A stretch of DNA of 64,000 nucleotides, taken from the NCBI GenBank assembly GCA_028289455.1, contig JANQPN010000027.1:24498-88497 (forward strand). The letters are read 5' to 3'. Positions 28,545 through 36,786 of this stretch are shown piece by piece. Under the pieces are notes generated by a model. It worked only from the letters and a program-made list of their open reading frames with translations. It had not been told where the DNA came from and did not search any database. Positions within the stretch are counted from its first letter, which is position 1. Every line of letters begins with the position of its first letter. Source of the DNA: Wenzhouxiangellaceae bacterium. GTDB lineage: Bacteria > Pseudomonadota > Gammaproteobacteria > Xanthomonadales > Wenzhouxiangellaceae. A program made the translations under genes and the position numbers.

Positions 28545-30437
28545 ATGAAGATATCCAATTATCCAATAATTTACGCATTCGATCTATCCCCAGGGCGTTT
28601 TCGCCGGCTGGCAGTGCTGATTGCATTGCTGCTGGGGTTGTCCGGCTGCGCGCATAATCAACAGACGGCGGACACTGCCGACAGTGGCTCCGCCGCGATA
28701 TCCGATACCCAAGCGGAGACTGAACTGCTGTTGCAGCAGATTCCTCCCCAGGTTGCGGAGAATATCGGTTTGCAGGAACCACAGACAGACCCGGAAGTTA
28801 TCGAACACGTGCTGGCTGGCGAGTTTCTGGGTGGACAGGGCGACCTGGCTGGAGCAGCCGAAGAATACGCCCAGGCTGCGGCGATTTCAGATGATGTGCA
28901 AATTGCCGATCGGGCTACCCGCATAGCTTTGCAGGCTCAGGCATGGGAAGCGGTGGTCAGCAGCGCGCAGCGCTGGATATCACTGAGTGACGGCCATCAT
29001 GAAGCATTGCAGGCGCTGGCGATAGCCCAGTTGGAACTGAATCAGCCGGATCAGGTTATTGAAACCTTATCTCAATTGATAGTCAGCAGCGAGCCGCGTT
29101 CGCGCGGCTGGCAGCAGGCCGGTTCGGTTTTGGCCAACACTGAAGATACCGAGCTGGCTAATGAACTGCTGTTGAGGCTGGTTAATCGCGATGATCTGGG
29201 TGACAGTGCTGACGGGTTTTACGGTCAAAGTGTGATGGCCTGGCGCCTGGGGGATATTGAGCGTGCCAAGGCACTGGCGTTGCAGGCGGCTGAAAACACC
29301 CGGCGGCTGGATATCCTGGAGTGGGCAGCACAAATTGCATTCGCAGCAGATGATGCAGAATCCTCAGTGGCAGCCTATCGGCGTGCGCTGGAAATTGCCC
29401 CGCGGGACAGGGATTTAACTCTGGCGCTGGCCGAGGTGCAACAACGCGACGGACAAACACAGGCAGCTCTGGAAAGTCTGCGGACTTTGGGTAACAGCAC
29501 GGAAGCACTGTACACCAGAGCTGCTTATCAGCTGGAAGATGGTAACCGTGATGCAGCCGAGGGGCTGTACCGTCAGTTATCCGAACTGACCGTTATTCCG
29601 GTTGGGCAGGAAGCGGCCGGTCGTAACTATGACCCCAGTATTGCGCACAGCATAGAAATGCCTGCCAGCCCGTTGGTGGTGCATGCTTTTTATACCGGGC
29701 AGCTGGCCGAACAGCTGGATTACAACCAGCAGGCGTTGGAATGGTATCTGCAGGCTGACGGTGGAGAGTATGCAACACCGGCAACATTGCGGGCAGCATC
29801 ATTATTGGCAGAGCTGGACAGGATAGAGGATGCCCAGGAACTGCTTCAGCCGTTGCAGAACAGCGATGACGAGGACACTGTAGTGAATGCCTTTATCAGC
29901 GAAAGCGGTTTGCTGCAGAATGCCGGTTTGCCGGATCAGGCGGTACAGCGGCTGACAGTTGCTCTGGGGCGTTTATCCAGCAATATGGACTTGCTGTATG
30001 CCCGGTCACTGGCCGCAGCTGCGAATAAGGATGTGGACTTGGCTGAGCAGGATCTGCGCCGCGTAATCCGGGAAAATCCGAATAATGCGGCTGCCCTGAA
30101 TGCACTCGGATACACCCTGACCGATCTGACTGACCGGCACGATGAAGCATTATCGCTGATTCAAAAAGCGTTGGAGCTGAACCCAACCGATGCAGCTACG
30201 CTGGACAGCATGGGCTGGGTCAAATACCGTCTTGGTGAACTGAATGAAGCAGAAGATTTTCTGCGACAGGCATTTGCTCTGGATGACAATCCGGAAATCG
30301 GTGCACACCTCGGCGAAGTGTTGTGGCAGCTGGGATCACGGGATGAAGCCAGGGAAATATGGCAACAGGCTGCTACCCAGGATCCGCAGCACATTGTGCT
30401 GGTTACAACATTACAGCGTCTGGACGTCATTCTGTAA
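28545..30437 (+). CDS. TPR-repeat lipoprotein upstream of lolB
   Basis: The N-terminal hydrophobic stretch ends in lipobox LSGC (Cys35), so the mature 596-residue protein should be lipid-anchored. The rest is helical tetratricopeptide repeats; the clearest are near the end (ALNALGYTLTDLTDRHDEAL, ATLDSMGWVKYRLGELNEAE). A TPR gene in this place, divergent from hemA and before lolB, also occurs in Pseudomonas (PA4667-type), so a role near outer-membrane lipoprotein sorting or envelope assembly is possible but unproven. The stop overlaps the lolB start by 1 base. Confidence 0.85.
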   Translation: MKISNYPIIYAFDLSPGRFRRLAVLIALLLGLSGCAHNQQTADTADSGSAAISDTQAETELLLQQIPPQVAENIGLQEPQTDPEVIEHVLAGEFLGGQGDLAGAAEEYAQAAAISDDVQIADRATRIALQAQAWEAVVSSAQRWISLSDGHHEALQALAIAQLELNQPDQVIETLSQLIVSSEPRSRGWQQAGSVLANTEDTELANELLLRLVNRDDLGDSADGFYGQSVMAWRLGDIERAKALALQAAENTRRLDILEWAAQIAFAADDAESSVAAYRRALEIAPRDRDLTLALAEVQQRDGQTQAALESLRTLGNSTEALYTRAAYQLEDGNRDAAEGLYRQLSELTVIPVGQEAAGRNYDPSIAHSIEMPASPLVVHAFYTGQLAEQLDYNQQALEWYLQADGGEYATPATLRAASLLAELDRIEDAQELLQPLQNSDDEDTVVNAFISESGLLQNAGLPDQAVQRLTVALGRLSSNMDLLYARSLAAAANKDVDLAEQDLRRVIRENPNNAAALNALGYTLTDLTDRHDEALSLIQKALELNPTDAATLDSMGWVKYRLGELNEAEDFLRQAFALDDNPEIGAHLGEVLWQLGSRDEAREIWQQAATQDPQHIVLVTTLQRLDVIL

Positions 30438-31045
30438 TGGCGGTAGTTTCCGCAGGCAGGCTGTCAGCTGTCTGCCTGCTGCTGGTGCTCAGTGCGTGCC
30501 GTGGGGTGCCGGAGCGCGCTGAGGGTGAGTCCAGCTGGCTGCAGCAGCGCCAGCTGTTTTTCAGCGAGCATCCTGACTGGCAGGCTTCCGGCCGGATGGC
30601 AATACGCGATGGCAACAAAGGCATCAGCGTGAATTTCGACTGGATCAATGACAACCGTAATTTGGAGTTGAGGCTGCGCACCAGCGGTGGGCGCTGGGTC
30701 ATGCTGGCCGAGCCTGGATTCGCACAGCTGGAAGGTACACGAATCGGCCTGCTGCAGGCGGATTCGCCAGAGCCGCTGGCCGAACAGGCGCTGGGCTGGT
30801 CAGTGCCGGTTTCCTATCTGCAGGACTGGTTGCGGGCGTTGCCGGCTCCGGATGGCGCCAGGCTGAAATACGCCAGTGACGGCAGCGTACTGGAAATCAA
30901 CCATGAAGAGTGGCAGATCAGCTATCAAAAATATACAACAGTGGAATCGCAGGGCAGTACCGACAGTGTATTGTTGCCCAGCCGGCTGGATGCCAGTAAA
31001 GGACAATATGTCATCAAAGTGCTGATTTCCGACTGGCAATTGTAA
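30437..31045 (+). CDS. lolB: Outer-membrane lipoprotein receptor LolB
   Basis: LolB accepts lipoproteins from LolA and inserts them in the outer membrane. The start at 30437 (TAATG overlap with the previous stop) gives a short signal with lipobox LSAC (Cys21). Motifs include FSEHPDWQASGRMAIRDGNKG, FDWINDN, and LSYL-type SVPVSYLQDWLRALP. The 202-residue length fits. In many gammaproteobacteria ispE follows, but here a tRNA gene does. Confidence 0.9.
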   Translation: MAVVSAGRLSAVCLLLVLSACRGVPERAEGESSWLQQRQLFFSEHPDWQASGRMAIRDGNKGISVNFDWINDNRNLELRLRTSGGRWVMLAEPGFAQLEGTRIGLLQADSPEPLAEQALGWSVPVSYLQDWLRALPAPDGARLKYASDGSVLEINHEEWQISYQKYTTVESQGSTDSVLLPSRLDASKGQYVIKVLISDWQL

Positions 31046-31083
31046 AATTGTTACAAAAAAATGCATTCATTGCCGATGTAAGG

Positions 31084-31112
31084 GTGCAAATCACTGCACG
31101 AATGCCTATAAT
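31084..31112 (+). promoter_or_regulatory. Probable sigma-70 promoter for tRNA-Gln and prs
   Basis: A perfect TATAAT at 31107-31112 stands 17 bases after GTGCAA, a weak -35. It is followed by a GC-rich discriminator (GCGCCACGCGC) typical of stable-RNA promoters under stringent control. It lies 87 bases before the tRNA. Confidence 0.65.
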
Positions 31113-31198
31113 GCGCCACGCGCTGATCATACGAACCCGGCAGGCATTTGGCCTGATGGATTTCAGGTTGTAAAATTAAGCAGACCAGGATCAGCTAC

Positions 31199-31274
31199 TG
31201 GGACGTAGCCAAGTGGTTAAGGCACGGGGTTTTGATCCCCGCATGCGTAGGTTCGAATCCTACCGTCCCAGCCA
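31199..31274 (+). tRNA. tRNA-Gln (UUG)
   Basis: The acceptor stem TGGGACG/CGTCCCA is perfect and the CCA is encoded at 31272-31274. The anticodon TTG at 31232-31234 lies in a 7-base loop on a 5-bp stem, and the T arm reads GGTTCGAATCC. It lies 42 bases before prs and probably shares its transcript. Confidence 0.95.
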
Positions 31275-31316
31275 TTTTCCCTTCGTAACGCAACTTGAGA
31301 CGGCAGGTAATGCGAT

Positions 31317-32270
31317 ATGGCTAGCAGCGGCATCATGTGCTTCACCGGTACGGCTAACCCTAAACTGGCGCAAGCCATTGTGGCCACGCTCGGCATACCC
31401 ATGGGCAGTGCCAATGTAAGCCGTTTCAGCGATGGCGAGGTGGCAGTCGAGATTACTGAAAATGTCCGTGGCCGTGATGTCTATATCATCCAGCCCACCT
31501 GCGCGCCTGCTGCTGAAAACCTAATGGAGCTGCTGGTCATGACCGATGCGATTAAACGTGCATCGGCTGCTCGGGTAACTGCCATGATTCCATATTTCGG
31601 TTATGCCCGTCAGGATCGGCGGCCACGCTCTTCACGCGTGCCGATTACTGCCAAAGTGGCAGCCAATATGATCAATGCCGCTGGTGTTGACCGATTGGTA
31701 ACTGTCGATCTGCATGCTGATCAGATTCAGGGCTTTTTCGATATTCCGGTGGATAATGTCTATGCATCGCCGTTAACGCTGGCAGATATCTGGCAGCGGC
31801 AGATGCGCCATGATTTAATTGTGGTGGCACCGGATGTCGGTGGCGTATTGCGTGCCCGTGCTATCGCAAAACGCCTGAGCGCAGACCTGGCTATTATCGA
31901 CAAACGCCGCCCACGGGCCAACGAAGCTACAGTGATGAATCTGATCGGTGACGTTCAGGATAAATGCTGTGTGCTGGTTGATGACATGGTGGATACCGCC
32001 GGCACATTATGTGCAGCAGCCGGTGCGTTGAAGGATCACGGAGCCGTCAAAGTGGTTGCCTATTGTGTGCACCCGGTGCTTTCCGGAAAAGCCATTGAAA
32101 ACATTACCGCTTCTCGAATTGATGAGCTGGTGGTGACCGATACCATTCCGCTGTCCGAGGAGGCTCAGGCCTGCGGTAGAATTCGTCAACTCAGTGTGGC
32201 GCAGCTGCTGGCGGAAACCATCAGGCGAATGTCGGAAGGTGAGTCGGTCAGCTCTTTGTATGTAGACTGA
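31317..32270 (+). CDS. prs: Ribose-phosphate pyrophosphokinase
   Basis: This enzyme makes PRPP from ribose-5-phosphate and ATP, for nucleotide, His and Trp synthesis. Across 317 residues, motifs are [49 protein letters not shown] and the PRPP loop [10 protein letters not shown]. The ATG at 31317 follows AGGTAATGCGAT. rplY, its usual downstream neighbour, is 28 kb away in this window. Confidence 0.96.
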   Translation: MASSGIMCFTGTANPKLAQAIVATLGIPMGSANVSRFSDGEVAVEITENVRGRDVYIIQPTCAPAAENLMELLVMTDAIKRASAARVTAMIPYFGYARQDRRPRSSRVPITAKVAANMINAAGVDRLVTVDLHADQIQGFFDIPVDNVYASPLTLADIWQRQMRHDLIVVAPDVGGVLRARAIAKRLSADLAIIDKRRPRANEATVMNLIGDVQDKCCVLVDDMVDTAGTLCAAAGALKDHGAVKVVAYCVHPVLSGKAIENITASRIDELVVTDTIPLSEEAQACGRIRQLSVAQLLAETIRRMSEGESVSSLYVD

Positions 32271-32292
32271 CTCAAACTGCTGTCAGTTTTTT
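32266..32292 (+). terminator. Possible terminator after prs
   Basis: Two alternative short hairpins end in the same T run: ACTGAC/GTCAGT with a 10-base loop, or AAACTG/CAGTTT with a 4-base loop. Both are weak 6-bp stems followed by TTTTTT. Confidence 0.5.
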
Positions 32293-32354
32293 AAACTTCA
32301 TTGTTGTTGGTTAACGGGGATTGATTATTCCCTGTAGCTCAGTTCCTGGGATTT

Positions 32355-33347
32355 TCAGCTGTCCGTAACTTTTAAAAACAATTGTTGCCCGGCGACATCA
32401 ATTATGCCGGCATTCTGTATCAAGACATCCTGTCCGATTACACCATCAATATCAGCATTATTCAGTTGCTGTGCCGCATTGACGACAGCGCTAAGATCAG
32501 CAACATCAATGTACGTTTTAGATAATTGAACAGATCCCAAAACCAGTGACTGGATAGCGAAGCGCTGATAGCTGAATGCACCACCGGCACCTGCACTTGA
32601 ACCTGCACCGGTATGATCTGCTTTCTTGACGTGGAATTTTGTTGTTTTTGCTGAGTGCAGGATGCTTCGGCCTGCGCCGGAATCGATAATAAACAGCCCG
32701 GATTGGCCATTAATGCTGGTATCTATGGTTTCAAGACCGCTGTCCAGTTTCATCAGCGGAATTTTCTGATAATCCTGTGTATGCAGATAAGCGGCCAGTG
32801 ATGAGGCTTGAGCCTCAGCATTATCTGTGTGCTTAATATCAGGCTGCAGCAACAGTTGTTGTCCGGCAATATCAACCAGGCCGTTATATCCGATAAGAAT
32901 GTCCTGCCCGATGATTCCGTCAAGTTGAATACCGCTGCTGGCGCCCAGTGCTGCGAAAACAGTGCTTAAATCGATGGCGGCAATCTGTTGCAGGTCGAAA
33001 GGCTGTTCTTCCAGCAGGATGCCGTTCACACGGTAATAGTCCAGAGTAATAACACCACCTGCACCATAACTTTGCTCTGAATTGAGCAGATCACTCTGCG
33101 GGATGTTATACCGGTTTAGAAGCGCTGAATGTATTACAGTCAGCTGCGCTCCAGTATCCACAATAAACACACCCTGGCGTCCATTGAGGGTTACTCTGAC
33201 CGTGTCATGCCCGGTTGGCAGTTTTCCCATCTTGAAGGACAGGAAGCCGTTAACACCAGCATAGGTTTCGAGCAAGTTGGCAGGCACTGCCGACTGGCAG
33301 GCGGTAATAACTGAAATCAGTGCGATTAATAAGCTTTTATACGGCAT
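32355..33347 (-). CDS. Lipoprotein with two tandem retropepsin-like domains
   Basis: The signal ends in ITAC with lipobox Cys17. Two homologous aspartic-protease-like domains follow: the first has FIVDTGAQLTVIHS (Asp64) and GIIGQDILIGYNGLVDIAGQQLLL split at its end, the second FIIDSGAGRSILHS (Asp222) and GVIGQDVLI...IIDVAGQQLFL. Each therefore has the flap, the DTG/DSG active-site loop and the hydrophobic-hydrophobic-Gly second motif of the fold. A single chain with two such domains could form an intramolecular pepsin-like active site. The substrate is unknown. It is probably envelope-anchored and transcribed toward prs. Confidence 0.8.
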   Translation of the reverse strand: MPYKSLLIALISVITACQSAVPANLLETYAGVNGFLSFKMGKLPTGHDTVRVTLNGRQGVFIVDTGAQLTVIHSALLNRYNIPQSDLLNSEQSYGAGGVITLDYYRVNGILLEEQPFDLQQIAAIDLSTVFAALGASSGIQLDGIIGQDILIGYNGLVDIAGQQLLLQPDIKHTDNAEAQASSLAAYLHTQDYQKIPLMKLDSGLETIDTSINGQSGLFIIDSGAGRSILHSAKTTKFHVKKADHTGAGSSAGAGGAFSYQRFAIQSLVLGSVQLSKTYIDVADLSAVVNAAQQLNNADIDGVIGQDVLIQNAGIIDVAGQQLFLKVTDS

Positions 33348-33416
33348 GATTTTATCTGCAGCTCCGGTGATTTATGAAACCAGTATTGAGACAATCGCTT
33401 TATCTATTGTATGAGC

Positions 33417-34259
33417 TCAGCGTTTTGGCATAGATTCGGATTGCCACCATTCAACTGATAATTCGTCTGTTTCAGCGCCGTCGGGCGCTGTCAGCCGTTG
33501 CTTGTCAAATGGCTGATCGAGTCTGATATTCCAGACAAAGTGATAGGCATTGTTGGGCCCTGGAGTACCTCCTCGGCCATAGGTTTTATAGAAGGTCGGA
33601 AATATCAGGCCGTTGACATTATTGTATTCGCCAAAGACATGTACATTGGGCCCCAGCACCTGATTGGGGTTGGCTGCCATGCCGGGGTGGTTAATATCAA
33701 AGCGTATGGCTTTCATCACCCCGTGTTCAGGATCAACAAACAATTCATAGAAAGTGCCGGGAATGCTGGGGCTGCGTGAGTCGAAAGTGATTCTCAGCAC
33801 TTCATAGTCAGTATCATCATCAGGTAATCGTCCGGTGGTTACCGGGCCGATATTGGCATCGTCTGAAAACATCAGCCACGGGAGTGTCAGAAAGCTTGAG
33901 GTTAACCGTACAAAAAAACCCGGTGGCAGAGGAACTGGCCACTGATGCGACCAGACGGTTTCCCGATCCCAGGCTATCGCGGCGTCAAAGAAAGGCCATT
34001 CCAGGTACGCGGAACCGTTTTCCAGATTAACGGATTCCACCGAGTAAAACGGCGATGGGTTCCCGAGAGCCTTGGTAAAGAAATTGAACTGCAGGCTTTC
34101 AGCTGCAGCCATAGCGTCCATCCCGCCATGTGCAGTGATAACCTCATCAGCCAGTTTGCGGCTGGCCTCGTCAGCATATTGAGGCGTACCATGAAACCAC
34201 GGCGACGCAGATGCTGTCAGTGATACCATTAATATCATTGGTGCAAGAAGTTTTGACAT
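33417..34259 (-). CDS. Exported protein of unknown function
   Basis: A signal peptide is clear (LLAPMILMVSLTASA, then SPWFHG). The 280-residue product starts its mature part with a helix containing VITAHGGMDAMAAAESLQF, a beginning seen in periplasmic proteins with a lipoprotein-carrier (LolA-like) fold. Beta-strands with YEVLRITFD and TFYELFVDPEHGVMKAIRF follow. I cannot name a family. It is divergent from the CadC-like regulator 89 bases away and may be a target of that regulator. Confidence 0.6.
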   Translation of the reverse strand: MSKLLAPMILMVSLTASASPWFHGTPQYADEASRKLADEVITAHGGMDAMAAAESLQFNFFTKALGNPSPFYSVESVNLENGSAYLEWPFFDAAIAWDRETVWSHQWPVPLPPGFFVRLTSSFLTLPWLMFSDDANIGPVTTGRLPDDDTDYEVLRITFDSRSPSIPGTFYELFVDPEHGVMKAIRFDINHPGMAANPNQVLGPNVHVFGEYNNVNGLIFPTFYKTYGRGGTPGPNNAYHFVWNIRLDQPFDKQRLTAPDGAETDELSVEWWQSESMPKR

Positions 34260-34348
34260 GGGTCATTCCAAATAGGTTGATGGTGCAGTTATGATCCCGG
34301 CCAAAAGCAGCAATGTCCTGAGAAAAAATTGCGGAAAACTTCTCGAAA

Positions 34349-36502
34349 ATGATCGAAAATAATCCCAGCGCGCCAACTTTCGAGCAACGTCGAAAAACAC
34401 CTGCCATGCGCATAGGCGATTGGGTTCTGCATGCGGATCTGGGGGTATTGCGCCAGGCAGATCAGGAAGTTCGGCTGAATGCGAAGACGCTGCATGTATT
34501 ACTGGTGCTGGTTGCACCCGATGGGCGTGGTGTAGCCCGTAACAGCCTGCTGGAAGAAATTTGGGGAGCATCCTATCCCAGTGACAGTGTGGTATCGCGG
34601 GCTATTGCCGATCTGCGTAACGTCTTTGGCGAAAAAGCCGGTGAACAGCGTTATATCAGAACCCTGCCCAAGTATGGTTATCAGCTGGTCGCTGGGGTTA
34701 AACCTGCAGCGGATCAGCAACCGGCAGCTGAGGCGTCCGGCGCTGTTATTCGCAACCAGGCCGGGCATCGCAGTTTCAGCAGACTGCAATATCCTATGTA
34801 TGCACTGCTGATGGTAGTAATTGGTGTGGTTATAGTTATTGGCAGGCAGGGTAGTACTCTGTTGCCGAATGGCAGTTCCACGCAACAGCTGCCCGCGCCC
34901 CGGCCGTTGACATCAGCGCCGGGGGTCGAACACCAGCCGAGATTTTCTCCGGATGGCAGCTGGGTTATTTATGCAGCTCTTAAGCCGGACAGGAGTGACT
35001 GGGATTTATTCCGGGCATTTGTTGATGACGGCAGTTCACAACCGGTTGCTACCAGTACCGGGGTGGATGAGCATGGGCCGGCAGTATCTCCGGCTGGTGA
35101 CCAGGTGGCTTATGTGCGTTTAGCGGCAGACTCATGCGAGGTGGTCATTCAAACGGTTACCGTTGGGGTACCGTCTCCGATAGCTGAATGTACCAGCCGG
35201 TTTCCAACGCTGGTGGACTGGTCACCGGACGGAGACTGGCTGGCTTACACCATAGATGCATCACAGGAAAACAGCCAGCGGCGCAGGTTGTATGCGGTTA
35301 ACCGGCATAACCATGAGCAGAGGCGGTTAACCGATGCTGTATCTGTCAGCGGCAGTGATTTTTACCCCCGCTATTCACCGTCAGGACAGCAGCTGGCATT
35401 TCTGCGCGGTGAGCCTCAGCCTGATCATCGCACAACCCTGTGGGTGGTTGACTTACACAATGGTGAAGAGCGGCAGATCAGCCAGCTGCCGACGCAAATT
35501 GGCGGTATGGCGTGGCTGGATGAACAGCATTTGATTTACAGTTCAGCAGATGCCGGACAGTTTCAGATGTTCCGGATCAATATTAATACCATTGAAAAAT
35601 ATACCTATTCAGCCACTGGTATAATCCACCCCGACTTTCACCCAAGCAGCGGCAAACTGGCTGTCGCCCAGTTGCGTAATGAATACGATCTGCTGTTGTA
35701 CAAGCCAGGGGCGGGCACTGTTACGGTGGCACAATCAACCAGCGATGACCATTCCGGGGTATTGTCTCCTGATGAGCAATGGCTGGCATTTATTTCCCGG
35801 CGCAGTGGTACTGAAGAGTTATGGATTGCCGGTAGCGATTTCACTACTGCCCGCCGTTTGACACGGTTTGAAGGGGCTACGTTGCGCTATCCTCACTGGC
35901 ATCCTGACGGCAGCAGACTGTTGTTCACAGCACAAAGCGAGGGTAGGGAACAGTTGTATCAGGTTGATATCGTCACGGCGGAAGTCAGCCCATTGGGCTC
36001 CGAAGACATTGATGTAACAACACCCAAATGGATGCCGGGAGGGCGGCAGTGGGTTAGCGGTTGCCGACTGCAGCAGCGTTGGTCATTGTGCCTCGGAGAT
36101 GCCGATGGATATCAGGAGCTGGCAGCTGGTTTGTTCCGGCCGGTACCATCAGATGAGCATACCCTTTATGCGGTGGATACTGATGGAATATTACACCGTT
36201 ACGATATCGATCAGCGCAGCAGTGAGCCGGTTTGGAACGGTTTACCGGGCAGCGGGCGGATGGGGTGGACAGTAGCTGACCGGCAATTGTATTACCTGGT
36301 GGGTGACAGCAATACCAGTCTTGGCCGACTGCATCAGCGTGACCTGGTATCCGGCAGGGAAACGCTGCTCTATCAGGGCAGCCTGCCGCTGGCTGACACC
36401 ACGTTGCACCATGGGATGCGATCAGGCGCGATTTTGTTCACCGGCTCAAAATCGGAAAATGATGATGTGGTGTTTTTTCAGGATTTACAATCCAGCCGGT
36501 AG
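34349..36502 (+). CDS. CadC-like membrane transcription regulator with TolB-type propeller
   Basis: The product (717 residues) has a winged-helix DNA-binding domain of the OmpR/ToxR type at about residues 21-115 (NSLLEEIWG, SVVSRAIADLRNVFG, YIRTLPKYGYQL). A single membrane helix is at about 149-166. The extracytoplasmic part of about 530 residues has repeated PD40/WD-like motifs (QPRFSPDGSWVIYAA, PRYSPSGQQLAFLRG, GVLSPDEQWLAFISR, PHWHPDGSRLLFTAQ), as in the TolB propeller. This looks like a one-component sensor acting directly on DNA from the membrane. The adjacent exported proteins are likely candidates for its targets. Confidence 0.87.
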   Translation: MIENNPSAPTFEQRRKTPAMRIGDWVLHADLGVLRQADQEVRLNAKTLHVLLVLVAPDGRGVARNSLLEEIWGASYPSDSVVSRAIADLRNVFGEKAGEQRYIRTLPKYGYQLVAGVKPAADQQPAAEASGAVIRNQAGHRSFSRLQYPMYALLMVVIGVVIVIGRQGSTLLPNGSSTQQLPAPRPLTSAPGVEHQPRFSPDGSWVIYAALKPDRSDWDLFRAFVDDGSSQPVATSTGVDEHGPAVSPAGDQVAYVRLAADSCEVVIQTVTVGVPSPIAECTSRFPTLVDWSPDGDWLAYTIDASQENSQRRRLYAVNRHNHEQRRLTDAVSVSGSDFYPRYSPSGQQLAFLRGEPQPDHRTTLWVVDLHNGEERQISQLPTQIGGMAWLDEQHLIYSSADAGQFQMFRININTIEKYTYSATGIIHPDFHPSSGKLAVAQLRNEYDLLLYKPGAGTVTVAQSTSDDHSGVLSPDEQWLAFISRRSGTEELWIAGSDFTTARRLTRFEGATLRYPHWHPDGSRLLFTAQSEGREQLYQVDIVTAEVSPLGSEDIDVTTPKWMPGGRQWVSGCRLQQRWSLCLGDADGYQELAAGLFRPVPSDEHTLYAVDTDGILHRYDIDQRSSEPVWNGLPGSGRMGWTVADRQLYYLVGDSNTSLGRLHQRDLVSGRETLLYQGSLPLADTTLHHGMRSGAILFTGSKSENDDVVFFQDLQSSR

Positions 36503-36786
36503 ACCATCATGGATATTTCCAGCATGCTCGGCTGCTCATGCTAGTACTTCTGTAAGCTTTTCATAATTAATTTGGATGCATATGCTGTTTACTAAACTGA
36601 TTCAGCGTTTGCATGTGGCTGTTTTATAAGGGGTATTTCGCTTATCTTTCAGGTTGCAAAAAAAATTTAAAATCCGATGAACCTTTTATAACTCAATCAT
36701 CACTCACCAGACAGATAAGTCTGTGCTCAGCTGGGGCTGACGCACGTAATTACCCGTTAAACCATTACCAGGAGTAGGTGAGTTTC

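Noticed and set aside
36654..36692. Possible promoter TTGCAA...TATAAC before the repeat-protein gene
   Set aside because: The spacing of about 27 bases is too long for a sigma-70 promoter.
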